13,575 bases of DNA from Caldilineaceae bacterium (GTDB lineage Bacteria > Chloroflexota > Anaerolineae > Caldilineales > Caldilineaceae): positions 1 to 13,575 of the forward strand of contig JACSRH010000271.1 of the NCBI GenBank assembly GCA_014879855.1, written 5' to 3'. This document shows positions 1-7,070 of the stretch, in pieces. A program made the position numbers and the translations under genes. The first letter of the stretch is position 1. Every line of letters begins with the position of its first letter. The notes under the pieces were generated by a model, which was not told where the DNA came from, searched no databases, and was given only the letters and a program-made list of their open reading frames with translations.

Positions 1-633
1 TGTCAGGAAAGCGTCCGAGAGATCCTCCAGGCGCGCGCCCGCGGCATCGACATTTGGGGCGAGACATGCCCGCAATATCTGCTGCTCAACGCCGAACAAC
101 ACCTGGGCGGTCTCAACGGCGAGTTGTATGTCTGTGCGCCGCCGCTGCGCTCGCTCGAGGACAATCACGCGCTGTGGCAGGCATTGGCGCAGGATGAGCT
201 CCAGGTGGTGAGCACGGACCACTGTCCGTGGACAGCCGAGGAGAAGCAGCAGGCCGATTTCACGATTATCCCCGGCGGCGTGCCCAGCATCGAGGCGCGG
301 CTGGCGCTGGTGCACCATTTTGGGGTCAACCAGGGCGCGTTGTCGCTGGAAAGGTGGGTGCAGGTCTGCGCAGCCAATGCCGCGCGCTGGATGGGGCTTG
401 CCCGCAAAGGCCGTCTGGCGCCTGGGTGCGACGCTGACATCGTGATCTTCGATCCCGGGCGCGTAAAACGCCTCGCGCCGGACACGCTGCACGAAGCCGC
501 CGGTTGGACGCCCTACGACGGCATGGAAGTCAGCGGCTGGCCGCGCACCGTGCTCTTGCGCGGCAAAGTCATTGTCGAGGACGAGCAATATATTGGTCAG
601 CCCGGCGATGGCCACTTTGTCGCACGCAGATAA
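1..633 (+). CDS. Dihydropyrimidinase / D-hydantoinase family amidohydrolase, C-terminal part (5' end outside window)
   Basis: The reading frame is open from base 1 and stops at 631-633, giving about 210 C-terminal residues of a cyclic amidohydrolase. Visible family landmarks are ETCPQYL near the left edge, a PPLR segment, STDHCPW (its Asp is the catalytic/metal-binding Asp in this superfamily), IPGGVPSIEARL (substrate-backbone loop) and the closing GRLAPGCDADIVIFDP strand typical of hydantoinases and dihydropyrimidinases. Such enzymes hydrolyse the ring amide of dihydropyrimidines or hydantoins in the cytoplasm, usually as metal-dependent tetramers. The metal-binding HxH and carboxylated Lys lie upstream and cannot be checked. 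Allantoinase or phenylhydantoinase specificity cannot be excluded. A hairpin follows the stop, and murJ lies downstream on the same strand. Confidence 0.88.
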   Translation, partial: CQESVREILQARARGIDIWGETCPQYLLLNAEQHLGGLNGELYVCAPPLRSLEDNHALWQALAQDELQVVSTDHCPWTAEEKQQADFTIIPGGVPSIEARLALVHHFGVNQGALSLERWVQVCAANAARWMGLARKGRLAPGCDADIVIFDPGRVKRLAPDTLHEAAGWTPYDGMEVSGWPRTVLLRGKVIVEDEQYIGQPGDGHFVARR

Positions 634-640
634 TCTCCCA

Positions 641-671
641 TCTCCAGTCTCAAAAAATTAGAGATTGGAGA
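641..671 (+). terminator. Hairpin after the hydantoinase gene (possible terminator or degenerate repeat)
   Basis: TCTCCAGTCTC (641-651) pairs with GAGATTGGAGA (661-671) as an 11-bp stem with one G-U wobble around a 9-nt A-rich loop. It starts 7 nt after the stop codon, so it may end the upstream transcript. No U-run follows the stem, which argues against a standard intrinsic terminator. The arms also resemble the 'agattggagact' simple repeats common in intergenic DNA of such genomes. Confidence 0.35.
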
Positions 672-693
672 CTCGCTTCCCGGACTTGCCATC

Positions 694-2214
694 TTGCCGC
701 GCACTCGCTTCCTCTTTCGCTCCTCTGTCATGGTCATGTCCCTGTTGGGTGCGAGCCGTCTGACAGGCTTTGTCAAGCTGCTGCTGATGACGCGCCTCTT
801 TGGCATCGGCGGTGACGCGGATGCGTACGCGGCGGCCAATCAGTTGCCGGAATTGCTCTTTGCCATGCTGGCGGGTGGAGCGGTGGCCGCGGCGTTTATT
901 CCCGTTTACACCGCACAACTGGCGGCCAATAAAGGGATGCTTGCCGCGCGCTTTGCCAACACGGTGGTGACATTGACCGTGATGGCGATGGGCGCGCTGA
1001 GTCTTGTCGTCATTGCCAATGCCCCATGGCTCACGACGCACTTGCTCACACCGGGTTTTCCACCTGATCAACAGGCGCTTACTGCCCGGCTGGTGCAAAT
1101 TTTGATGACCGCAACCTTCTTCTTTGCGGTAGGCAGCATCTATGCCAGCATTCTGCAGGCGCACGACCACTTCTTCGCCCCCGCGCTGGCCGGCATCCTT
1201 ATTGATGTGGGCCAGATTGCAGGCATAGTTTTCTTTGCCGCCCAACTTGGCATTGCCAGTGCGGCCTGGGGATTGGCCGGCGGCGCGCTGATGATCCTGG
1301 CGGTGCAGGCGCCCTTTCTACGCCGGCTGGGGCTGGACAACCGGCCGGCATTGGCGTTGCGCACCGACGGCATGCCCGAACTGGCGCGACTCTTCTGGCC
1401 GCGCCTGGTGACAATGGGTGCGGCGCAGGCAGTCGATCTCTTTGTGGTGCGGCTGGCGTCAGGGCTGGCGCCCGGCAGCATGTCCGCCTATTTCTACGCC
1501 GTGCTGATCATGGCCTACATGCCGCGCGGGCTTTTTGCACAGGCCATCGCCACGGTGATCTTCCCGACCATGGCGCGGCAGTACAACAGCGGCGACCTGC
1601 CTGGCCTGCGCGCTACGCTGACGGGCGGGCTGCGCGCCGCGCTTTCGCTGGTGATGCCGGCTGCGGTCGGCATTATTGCTTTGGGGCTGCCGGGGATGCG
1701 TTTTCTCTTTCCTGGCGAGGAGCTGAACGGCGACGCGCTGGGTATGGTCTTTGGCCTGACTACGATTCTGGGCGTGCGCCTCGTGAGCGATGCGACAAAC
1801 GACATCCTCTCCCTGGCCTTCTATGCGCGCCACAACACGCGGTTGCCCATGATAGCCGGCCTGCTGTGGATGTGCGCCACCATTCTGCTCAGCTACGGGC
1901 TGGTCGGGCCGCTGGGCATCTACGGGCTGGCCTGGGCTTCCTCCCTGGCGTCGCTGGGGCTGGCTGTGGGCCTGTTCCTGCTGGTGGGGCGGCGCTTCCA
2001 CGGCATCATTCGTCGCGACCTGGCGGCGACGCTTGGCCGGACGCTGGCCGCGACGGTCGTGATGGCTTTCTCGGTGCGCTGGATGGCCACGCTCGACCTG
2101 GCGCCGCCGCTTTTCGTTATTGCAGGCATCGTCACCGGTGCAGTTGTCTACACAAGCGTCTATTGGATCCTGGGGGGCCGCGAAATCATCCAACTCGTGC
2201 GGCCAGATGTATAA
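694..2214 (+). CDS. murJ: MurJ / MviN-type lipid II flippase
   Basis: A 506-aa polytopic membrane protein of usual MurJ length, with roughly 13-14 hydrophobic segments. The N-terminus carries the family pattern SRLTGFVKLLLMTRLFG, then DADAYAAANQLPELLFAML and GAVAAAFIPVY, matching the TM1-TM2 region of MOP-superfamily MurJ. It is expected to flip the peptidoglycan precursor lipid II across the cytoplasmic membrane. The start is uncertain. TTG at 694 gives the full N-terminus but has no clear ribosome-binding site, while in-frame ATGs at 730 and 736 would remove 12 or 14 residues just before TM1. A flippase for another polyprenyl-linked glycan is possible, but MurJ is the best reading. It stops 80 nt before the cyd relic begins. 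Confidence 0.88.
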   Translation: MPRTRFLFRSSVMVMSLLGASRLTGFVKLLLMTRLFGIGGDADAYAAANQLPELLFAMLAGGAVAAAFIPVYTAQLAANKGMLAARFANTVVTLTVMAMGALSLVVIANAPWLTTHLLTPGFPPDQQALTARLVQILMTATFFFAVGSIYASILQAHDHFFAPALAGILIDVGQIAGIVFFAAQLGIASAAWGLAGGALMILAVQAPFLRRLGLDNRPALALRTDGMPELARLFWPRLVTMGAAQAVDLFVVRLASGLAPGSMSAYFYAVLIMAYMPRGLFAQAIATVIFPTMARQYNSGDLPGLRATLTGGLRAALSLVMPAAVGIIALGLPGMRFLFPGEELNGDALGMVFGLTTILGVRLVSDATNDILSLAFYARHNTRLPMIAGLLWMCATILLSYGLVGPLGIYGLAWASSLASLGLAVGLFLLVGRRFHGIIRRDLAATLGRTLAATVVMAFSVRWMATLDLAPPLFVIAGIVTGAVVYTSVYWILGGREIIQLVRPDV

Positions 2215-2293
2215 ACGCAGGCTGTGGCTGCACATTTATGGCAAAGCCTCAACCAGTTTTTCCAATCTGCGCCAGAAACTTAGTTGGCGCCTT

Positions 2294-2927
2294 ATGTCTT
2301 CTCACTTGACTCGCACGCCTGCGCTTCTCTGCCGGCAACAGCGCAGGATCATCGTGGATGCTCTCCCTGGCGACAGGCATCGTGCAGGAGTTTGAATTTG
2401 GCGCCAATTGGCCGGAGTATTCGCGCTTCGTGGGCAATATCTTTGGCAGCCTGCTTGCCGCGGAAAGGGTCTTCGCCTTCTTCCTCGAAGGCGGCTTTCT
2501 GGGGCTAATGCTTTTTGGCGGCAATCGCCTGGGGCCGCGTCTGTGGCTGCTGTCGACTTTTCTGGTCGCATTTGGCGCGCATTTCAGCGCGATCTGGATC
2601 GTGATGGCCAACTCGTGGATGCAGACGCCAGCCGGCTATGTGATCCAACAGACGCATCAAAATCCCTTGTATGTTGAGCTTCCTGGCCTACGGCGACATC
2701 AACACCACAGTGCAGGGGCTGAATTCCTTCCCGGCGGATGTATGGCCGCCGCTCAACCTGACTTTTCAATCCTATCATCTGATGATCAACCTGGGCATGC
2801 TCTTTATCGGCATCGGGATGCTGGCCGCGCTTTTCTTTTTCTGGGGACGGCGGCTGTGGACGAACAAAATTGTGTTGTGGCTGCTGGTGCTCACCATTTT
2901 CCTCACTGAGATCGCCACCATCGTCGG
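2294..2927 (+). pseudogene. cydA: Cytochrome bd oxidase subunit I (cydA) relic with two internal deletions and frameshifts
   Basis: Three collinear CydA pieces are readable. A short N-terminal start lies near 2294-2330; after a frameshift it reads LARLRFS. The second piece is frame 3 from about 2346 to 2650 and includes SLATGIVQEFEFGANWPEYSR, AAERVFAFFLEGGF and MANSWMQTPAG. This corresponds to the well conserved region of E. coli CydA that carries Glu99 and Glu107, and both Glu are kept. The third is frame 1 from 2671, SFLAYGDINTTVQGLN through FQSYHLMINLGML to EIATIVG, a later region. The joints lack the first TM helices with the haem ligand His19 region, and the central part with His186 and the Q-loop. 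The product cannot be a working quinol oxidase. After EIAT the sequence runs straight into CydD, so the CydA C-terminus and all of cydB are missing. Confidence 0.85.
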
Positions 2928-3589
2928 CTGATCGAGCTTGGCCCGGTTTCTCTGCGCCAAGAACGCACGGGCGAGTTAGTCAACACCGTCACAAGGCGTG
3001 GAGACGCTCGATGTCTACATCACGCAATATCTGCCCGCGCGTTCCCTCGCGGTGCTGCTCCCCGGTTTCGTCCTACTTGTCGTGCTGATCCTCGACCCGT
3101 GGACGACGCTGGTGCTACTCTTTGCCGCGCCCATGCTGATCCTGATGTTGGCGCTGATCGGTGGTCGCGCCAAGATGCTCACTGAGCGCCGCTTTCTCGA
3201 ACTGAGTTGGATGAGCGCCTTCTTTCTCGACATGCTGCAAGGGCTGACTACGCTCAAGCTCTTTGGCCGCAGCAAGCAGCAGGCGGCCACGATCGACGCG
3301 ATCAGCCGGCAATATGGCAAGACCACGATGGAGGTGCTGGCCACTGCCTTCCAGACCTCACTGGTCATGGAATGGGCGGCCACCGCGGCCACCGCGCTGG
3401 TGGCGCTGGAGGTCAGCTACCGGCTCATGGGCGGCGCGTTGCGCTTTGCGCCCGCGCTGGCCGTGCTGCTCCTGACGCCCGAATTTTTCCTGCCGCTGCG
3501 CACGCTGGCGCTGCGCTATCATGCCGGCGCGGCAGGCAAAGCCGCGCTCGAACGCATCGACGCAATTTTAGGAGAAGGGCAGGACGATC
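2928..3589 (+). pseudogene. cydD: cydD relic: transmembrane part of the thiol-reductant ABC exporter CydD
   Basis: Frame 3 from 2928 reads LIELGPVSLRQERTGELVNT. A one-base frameshift near 2991 then moves to frame 1, giving QGVETLDVYITQYLPARSL, the conserved CydD membrane-domain segment. The frame continues through LELSWMSAFFLDMLQGLTTLK, LFGRSKQQ, LLLTPEFFLPLRTLALRYHAG and GKAALERIDAIL, which ends the CydD membrane domain. Intact CydDC is a heterodimeric ABC exporter of cysteine/glutathione needed for cytochrome bd assembly. Here roughly the first 100 or more residues are missing because the sequence is fused to cydA, and the whole CydD nucleotide-binding domain is missing. A GTG-initiated 213-aa frame at 2998-3639 exists and could be transcribed, but it would be a bare half-domain. 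Confidence 0.85.
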
Positions 3590-3631
3590 TGACGCAGAGG
3601 CGCAGAAAAACGAAGAGAAGGGGCGGGGGGC
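3590..3631 (+). repeat. Interspersed degenerate repeat copy at the cydD/cydC junction
   Basis: The segment starting TGACGCAGAGGCGCAGAAAA and running into an A/G-rich tail is unrelated to CydD or CydC. It encodes low-complexity QRRRKTKRRGGGRA in the cydD frame. It closely resembles copies at 11549-11583, 11641-11757 and 11791-11820 (shared gacgca-rag-cgcagag core). Its position exactly between two truncated ABC-exporter pieces suggests that it inserted there or served as a recombination site during deletion. Confidence 0.6.
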
Positions 3632-4045
3632 GAGCTTGACGGTCACGATCTGCGCGCCTACGCGGCCGACGACGTGCGCACGCAGATCGCTGTCGTGCCC
3701 CAAACACCCTATCTGTTCCACGCCACCCTCCGCGACAACTTGCTCGTCGCCAACCTGGACGCCAGCGACGCGGAGCTGGACGCTGCCTGCTGGGTGCGAT
3801 ACTTTGATCGACGACAATGGGCTGACGCTGAGCGGCGGCGAGCGTCAGCGGCTGGCAATCGCCCACGCCCTGCTCAAGCCCGCCTCGATTCTCATCCTGA
3901 TGAGGCGACCACACACCTTGACGCTGTGACGGCGACGCGGGTGTGGGATGCATTGGAGCATCACATGGCAGGGCGCATGGTATTGATCCTTGACCACAGT
4001 CAACGCGCCCTGGCGTATGCTGACCGCACCCTGAAGATGAATTGA
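3632..4045 (+). pseudogene. cydC: cydC-like ABC ATPase domain relic with frameshifts
   Basis: Frame 2 reads ELDGHDLRAYAADDVR, IAVVPQTPYLFHATLRDNLL and ANLDASDAELDAAC, the middle of a CydC-type nucleotide-binding domain from just after Walker A through the Q-loop. A frameshift with loss of about a dozen codons near 3795 leads to frame 3, GCDTLIDDNGLTLSGGERQR, with the ABC signature LSGGE. A second frameshift near 3900, apparently one lost G in the Walker B ILILDEAT codons, returns to frame 2 for EATTHLDAVTATRVWDALE, the His-loop region and ALAYADRTL, ending at TGA 4043-4045. Walker A and the CydC membrane domain are absent. Assignment to CydC rather than CydD rests on order and on the RDNLL/ASDAEL pattern. 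Confidence 0.8.
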
Positions 4046-4105
4046 TCCTGAGATTGTAAATCCTGCAAAACTCCTACAAATTCCAGGCAAATCAGCAAAA
4101 ACATG

Positions 4106-4135
4106 TTGACATTTTCACCCGATAAGGCGTAGACT
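4106..4135 (+). promoter_or_regulatory. Sigma70-like promoter upstream of the metalloprotease cluster
   Basis: A perfect -35 TTGACA (4106-4111) is followed after 18 nt by TAGACT (4130-4135, 4 of 6 to TATAAT). Predicted transcription would begin near 4142, leaving a leader of about 175 nt before the ATG at 4319. It lies just past the end of the cyd relic, so it is well placed to drive 4319-7003. Confidence 0.55.
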
Positions 4136-4149
4136 TTATGTCGAGATCG

Positions 4150-4199
4150 CGTCAGCACTGGCATCAACGTCAGATAAACGCTGCTAAGTTATGCTGACG
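4150..4199 (+). repeat. Inverted repeat in the leader of the metalloprotease cluster
   Basis: CGTCAGCA (4150-4157) and TGCTGACG (4192-4199) form an 8-bp perfect inverted repeat 34 nt apart, with an extra CGTCAG direct copy at 4168-4173. It lies just downstream of the predicted start of transcription, so it could be an operator or a leader RNA stem. Apart from this and the promoter, the 273 bases from 4046 to 4318 show no gene. Confidence 0.35.
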
Positions 4200-4318
4200 A
4201 ACAGGCGCAGCGCGTCGATCATGGCAGGGCGGCTCAACCGTTGGGACGATTATTCATCGCAGCAATCATCAACAGAGCTATCATCGAAGATTCTTATGGA
4301 CCCAGAAAGGAGATCAGC

Positions 4319-5092
4319 ATGGAAGCGCTCAAAGGACTTTGCACCATTGTGCTGCCGGAAGCCAGCTTGAAGGAGTTTGCCTTCCAACATGCCATCGAAC
4401 TCAACAGCGAAAATTACCCGCTGGAGTTAGAAGGCAACGGCCTCAATCAACCTGCCGATCCGCAGACCATCTCCGCGGCCATGGAGACGCGGCGCCGCTG
4501 GCCCAATGGCATGACGCTGCGCGTCCATTTTCTCGAAGGCGACCGTGCGGTCCAGCGCAAGGTGGAAGAGATTGCTGGAGAGTGGGGCCAATACGCCAAT
4601 CTTAAATTTGTCTTTGGCGCGGGGCCGGAAGCGGAGATCCGCATTGCGTTCAAGCCCAATTTGGGGTCGTGGTCGTACATGGGCGCCGATTGCAGCCTGC
4701 CGCAGCTGGCAGATCGCCCCACCATGAACCTCGGCTGGCTGACGCCCACCACGCCGGAAGTCGAGTATCGTCGCGTCGTGCTGCACGAATTCGGCCATGC
4801 GCTGGGATTGGTGCACGAACACCTGTCGCCAACCGCGGAGATTCCCTGGGACGAACAGAAGGTGATCGCGTATTACAAGCGCACCAACGGCTGGGACGAA
4901 AATTACATTCGCTCCAACGTCCTGGCCAAGTCACGCGCCGACGCCTTCACGACGTTTGACCCACACTCGATCATGCTCTATCCGGTGCCGAAAGAACTGA
5001 CCAAAGGGGGCTTTGAGATCCCGTGGAGCAACAGTGAACTGTCCGCGCTCGATAAAGAATTTATTGGAAACATGTATCCGTTCTCAGGCTGA
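4319..5092 (+). CDS. Metzincin-type zinc metalloprotease (astacin/matrixin-like), no signal peptide
   Basis: This 257-aa protein carries the full metzincin zinc site HEFGHALGLVHEH, with His156, Glu157, His160 and third ligand His166, as in HExxHxxGxxH. A Met-turn follows at SIMLYP (Met219, with Tyr221 in the position used by astacins). The upstream part, IRIAFKPNLGSWSYMGADC and then TMNLGW, fits the edge-strand and ligand-loop layout of the fold. It should be an endopeptidase. The start ATG 4319 is chosen because AAAGGAG (4306-4312) lies 6 nt upstream; a longer TTG frame from 4241 has no such support. The N-terminus MEALKGLCTIVLPEASLKEF is not a secretion signal, which is unusual for a metzincin and suggests a cytoplasmic protease or non-classical export. 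The 18-bp gap to the next gene indicates co-transcription. Confidence 0.85.
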   Translation: MEALKGLCTIVLPEASLKEFAFQHAIELNSENYPLELEGNGLNQPADPQTISAAMETRRRWPNGMTLRVHFLEGDRAVQRKVEEIAGEWGQYANLKFVFGAGPEAEIRIAFKPNLGSWSYMGADCSLPQLADRPTMNLGWLTPTTPEVEYRRVVLHEFGHALGLVHEHLSPTAEIPWDEQKVIAYYKRTNGWDENYIRSNVLAKSRADAFTTFDPHSIMLYPVPKELTKGGFEIPWSNSELSALDKEFIGNMYPFSG

Positions 5093-5110
5093 GAAAGGAG
5101 ATCCATCCAC

Positions 5111-6346
5111 ATGGCTGATTCCACAGACATCACCACACTGCGCAAAACTGTGTACGACTGGCGGCTGCACGCCAACGCGTTGCAACAGGAAGCCAGCCAG
5201 ACGACCGACCCGGCCCAGTTGGCGCACTTACTTGACGCGGCAGGCGCAGCCGAAGCAATGCTGGCTGAAGCCGAGACAACCCTGCAAACCGCCGAAGCAG
5301 CCCTTGTCGCGGCGCAGCCAAAAATCGACGACAAGCGCCGCCATGCTGTCACGCGCAGCATGGCAACCACGCAACTCGAAGCCACAGTGCGGCTGCGCAT
5401 GGCGCATGTCCCCACCGCAACCTACCATCTGCTGAATGAAGCAGAAAACCCTCTGCTTGAGATCAGACTGGAAAACAGCGCGCTGAAGCCTCGTCGCCTG
5501 CGCATCTCCTCGCGCCTGGAGGGTTACAGCGCCGACGCCATTGACACCATTGAACTGGAAGCGCGCGGCAAACCCAATGCCACGCGCACCGTCACACAAC
5601 TGCCCACGCTGTTTCCTGAACGCGTGCGCGCCGTACACGAATTGACGCGTGCCAGCGTCATTGTGCTGGTGGAGGAGATCGGCGGCCAGGTTGAAACACA
5701 CGAAAGCCTGCCGGTTTGGCTGCTGGCGCGCAACGCCGCGCCGCTGGCCGTGCGCGACCCCGCCAGCGGCGGCTGGGTCGACCTGAGCCGCTACTTCGGC
5801 GCGTTCGTCACCCCCAACCGGCGCGAAATCATGCTCTTCCTCCGACAGGCCGCACGCCGCCATCCCGAAGGCCGGCTGACTGGCTATCAGAGCGATGTGC
5901 TGCTCCAGGTGCAGGCGATCTTCGATGCGCTCAAACAAGACGCCGACATTACCTATGTCAACTCGTTGATCGCTTTTAACCCGGAGGAGAGCGCACGCGG
6001 CCAGCGCGTGCGCCTGCCACGCGAGTGCCTCGAAGAACGCCAGGCCAACTGCATGGACGGCGCGCTGCTCTTTGCCAGCCTGCTTGAAGCCGCCACCATC
6101 AACCCAGCGCTTGTGATCATTCCCGGGCATGCCTTTGTTGGCTGGGAAACGCCACAAAACAGCGGCGCGTGGGGCTATTTGGAAACCACCATGATCGATA
6201 CCAATGAGTTTGACGAGGCGCACGCCATCGGCCAGCAGAAGGCGAATTTCTGGGAGAAAAAGGCTGCGGCCGGCAAGCCCGAACTGTTTCGCCGTTGGTC
6301 GCTGCGAGATCTGCGTGCAGTCTATGGCATCACGCCGCTGGAATAG
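5111..6346 (+). CDS. Three-part protein with C-terminal transglutaminase-like / cysteine-peptidase-like domain
   Basis: This is a 411-aa soluble protein. Residues 1-75 are Ala/Glu/Gln-rich and probably form a helical hairpin or coiled coil. Residues about 105-205 alternate hydrophobic and polar residues like a beta-sandwich (LLEIRLENSALKPRRLRI). A linker with WVDLSRYFGAFVTPN follows. The C-terminal domain, residues about 255-375, has RLPRECLEERQANCMDGALL with Cys314, IIPGHAFVGW with His340, and YLETTMIDTN with Asp363 or Glu358 as third residue. This Cys-His-Asp order with a helix after the Cys is the transglutaminase-like fold; members act as proteases, amidases or cross-linkers. No signal peptide or membrane segment is seen. 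AAAGGAG (5094-5100) lies 10 nt before the ATG. The 12 nt around it are identical to those upstream of the metalloprotease gene. The exact family name is not recognised. Confidence 0.75.
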   Translation: MADSTDITTLRKTVYDWRLHANALQQEASQTTDPAQLAHLLDAAGAAEAMLAEAETTLQTAEAALVAAQPKIDDKRRHAVTRSMATTQLEATVRLRMAHVPTATYHLLNEAENPLLEIRLENSALKPRRLRISSRLEGYSADAIDTIELEARGKPNATRTVTQLPTLFPERVRAVHELTRASVIVLVEEIGGQVETHESLPVWLLARNAAPLAVRDPASGGWVDLSRYFGAFVTPNRREIMLFLRQAARRHPEGRLTGYQSDVLLQVQAIFDALKQDADITYVNSLIAFNPEESARGQRVRLPRECLEERQANCMDGALLFASLLEAATINPALVIIPGHAFVGWETPQNSGAWGYLETTMIDTNEFDEAHAIGQQKANFWEKKAAAGKPELFRRWSLRDLRAVYGITPLE

Positions 6347-6439
6347 GCCAGAAATCGCGCGGCAGCGAAGAGAGACGCCGGATCAGCGGATCAAGCGGCA
6401 TCCTGCAAATTTCATCTAAGCATTATCAAGGAGTATACA

Positions 6440-7003
6440 ATGCCAGATTCACTCCAAGCGTTTGAAAGCGACTCGTCCGCCGCCTTGCCCTTACCGGTGA
6501 CGCGGCCTGATGCGGATGGCCGCGCGTTGTCCGAAGTGGACCCCGAATTGTACGACGCCTGGCGCAAACATATCGCGCGCGGCTTTGAAAACAACAACCG
6601 CATGTTTGACCGCACGCTCAACGCCTTTATGTATCCTTACTGGGTGACAGTGGGGATGTATATCGTGCTCTTCGTCGTTGGACTCAGCGCGTTCTTCGTT
6701 GCGGCGCGACTGAGCTTTGAGGCAGGCAAGGAGGTATACACGATCCTGTTTGGCGGCATCGGCGCCGTCGCTTTTCTGACCTTTTTTCTGACGCGACCAC
6801 TGCAGGCGCTGGAAGAGAATCTCCAGTTCATCACCTGGCTGGGCGTAATCTACAACACCTACTGGACGCGTCTTGCCTACATGACCGACCAGGAGAGCGT
6901 GCAGCGCGACTTGGAACATGCCGCCAGCAGAACCATTGAAGATATCAAAGACCTGCTCACGACGCACGCCGAGCGCAGCGGAAAACGGCCGGGGCTACGC
7001 TGA
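6440..7003 (+). CDS. Small two-transmembrane-helix protein, function unknown
   Basis: A 187-aa protein with a hydrophilic acidic N-terminal 35 residues and a helical linker (DPELYDAWRKHIARGFENNN). Two hydrophobic helices follow, at about 66-89 (PYWVTVGMYIVLFVVGLSAFF) and about 98-118 (ILFGGIGAVAFLTFFLTRP). A C-terminal helical region of some 55 residues includes LQALEENLQFITWLGVIYNTYW and an amphipathic tail. Both ends are probably on the same, cytoplasmic, side. This layout recalls two-TM membrane effectors found beside peptidases in bacterial conflict systems (SLATT-like and related), but I cannot assign it to one. AAGGAG (6428-6433) lies 6 nt before ATG. The 93-nt gap from the preceding gene shows no clear terminator, so it is likely part of the same transcript. 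Confidence 0.72.
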   Translation: MPDSLQAFESDSSAALPLPVTRPDADGRALSEVDPELYDAWRKHIARGFENNNRMFDRTLNAFMYPYWVTVGMYIVLFVVGLSAFFVAARLSFEAGKEVYTILFGGIGAVAFLTFFLTRPLQALEENLQFITWLGVIYNTYWTRLAYMTDQESVQRDLEHAASRTIEDIKDLLTTHAERSGKRPGLR

Positions 7004-7029
7004 AGCAGCGCATGGCGCTCCGCGCCAAA

Positions 7030-7067
7030 ATTCACCATCCACACTTCACAATTCACCTTTCACACTT
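7030..7067. repeat. Degenerate 17-bp direct repeat between convergent genes
   Basis: ATTCACCATCCACACTT (7030-7046) and ATTCACCTTTCACACTT (7051-7067) match at 15 of 17 positions with a 21-bp period. A small hairpin, TGGCGC-TCC-GCGCCA (7013-7027), lies just upstream. Together they fill the 67-bp gap between the two-TM gene and fabF, which end facing each other. The hairpin could end transcripts from either side, but no T-run is present. Confidence 0.45.
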
Positions 7068-7070
7068 TTG

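Noticed and set aside
1459..2235. Minus-strand open frame of 258 codons opposite murJ
   Set aside because: The product is His/Gln/Arg-rich, as expected for the complement of hydrophobic GC-rich codons, so it is a shadow of murJ.
4241..4318. Longer TTG start for the metalloprotease
   Set aside because: No ribosome-binding site precedes 4241, while AAAGGAG sits at the ideal distance from ATG 4319 and the same 12-nt context precedes the next gene.
5228..6223. Minus-strand open frame of 331 codons
   Set aside because: It is antisense to the transglutaminase-like gene. The product has no recognisable domain, and the plus-strand gene has a good ribosome-binding site and conserved motifs.
7013..7027. 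Intrinsic terminator between the two-TM gene and fabF
   Set aside because: The stem is only 6 bp, and no T-run follows on either strand.
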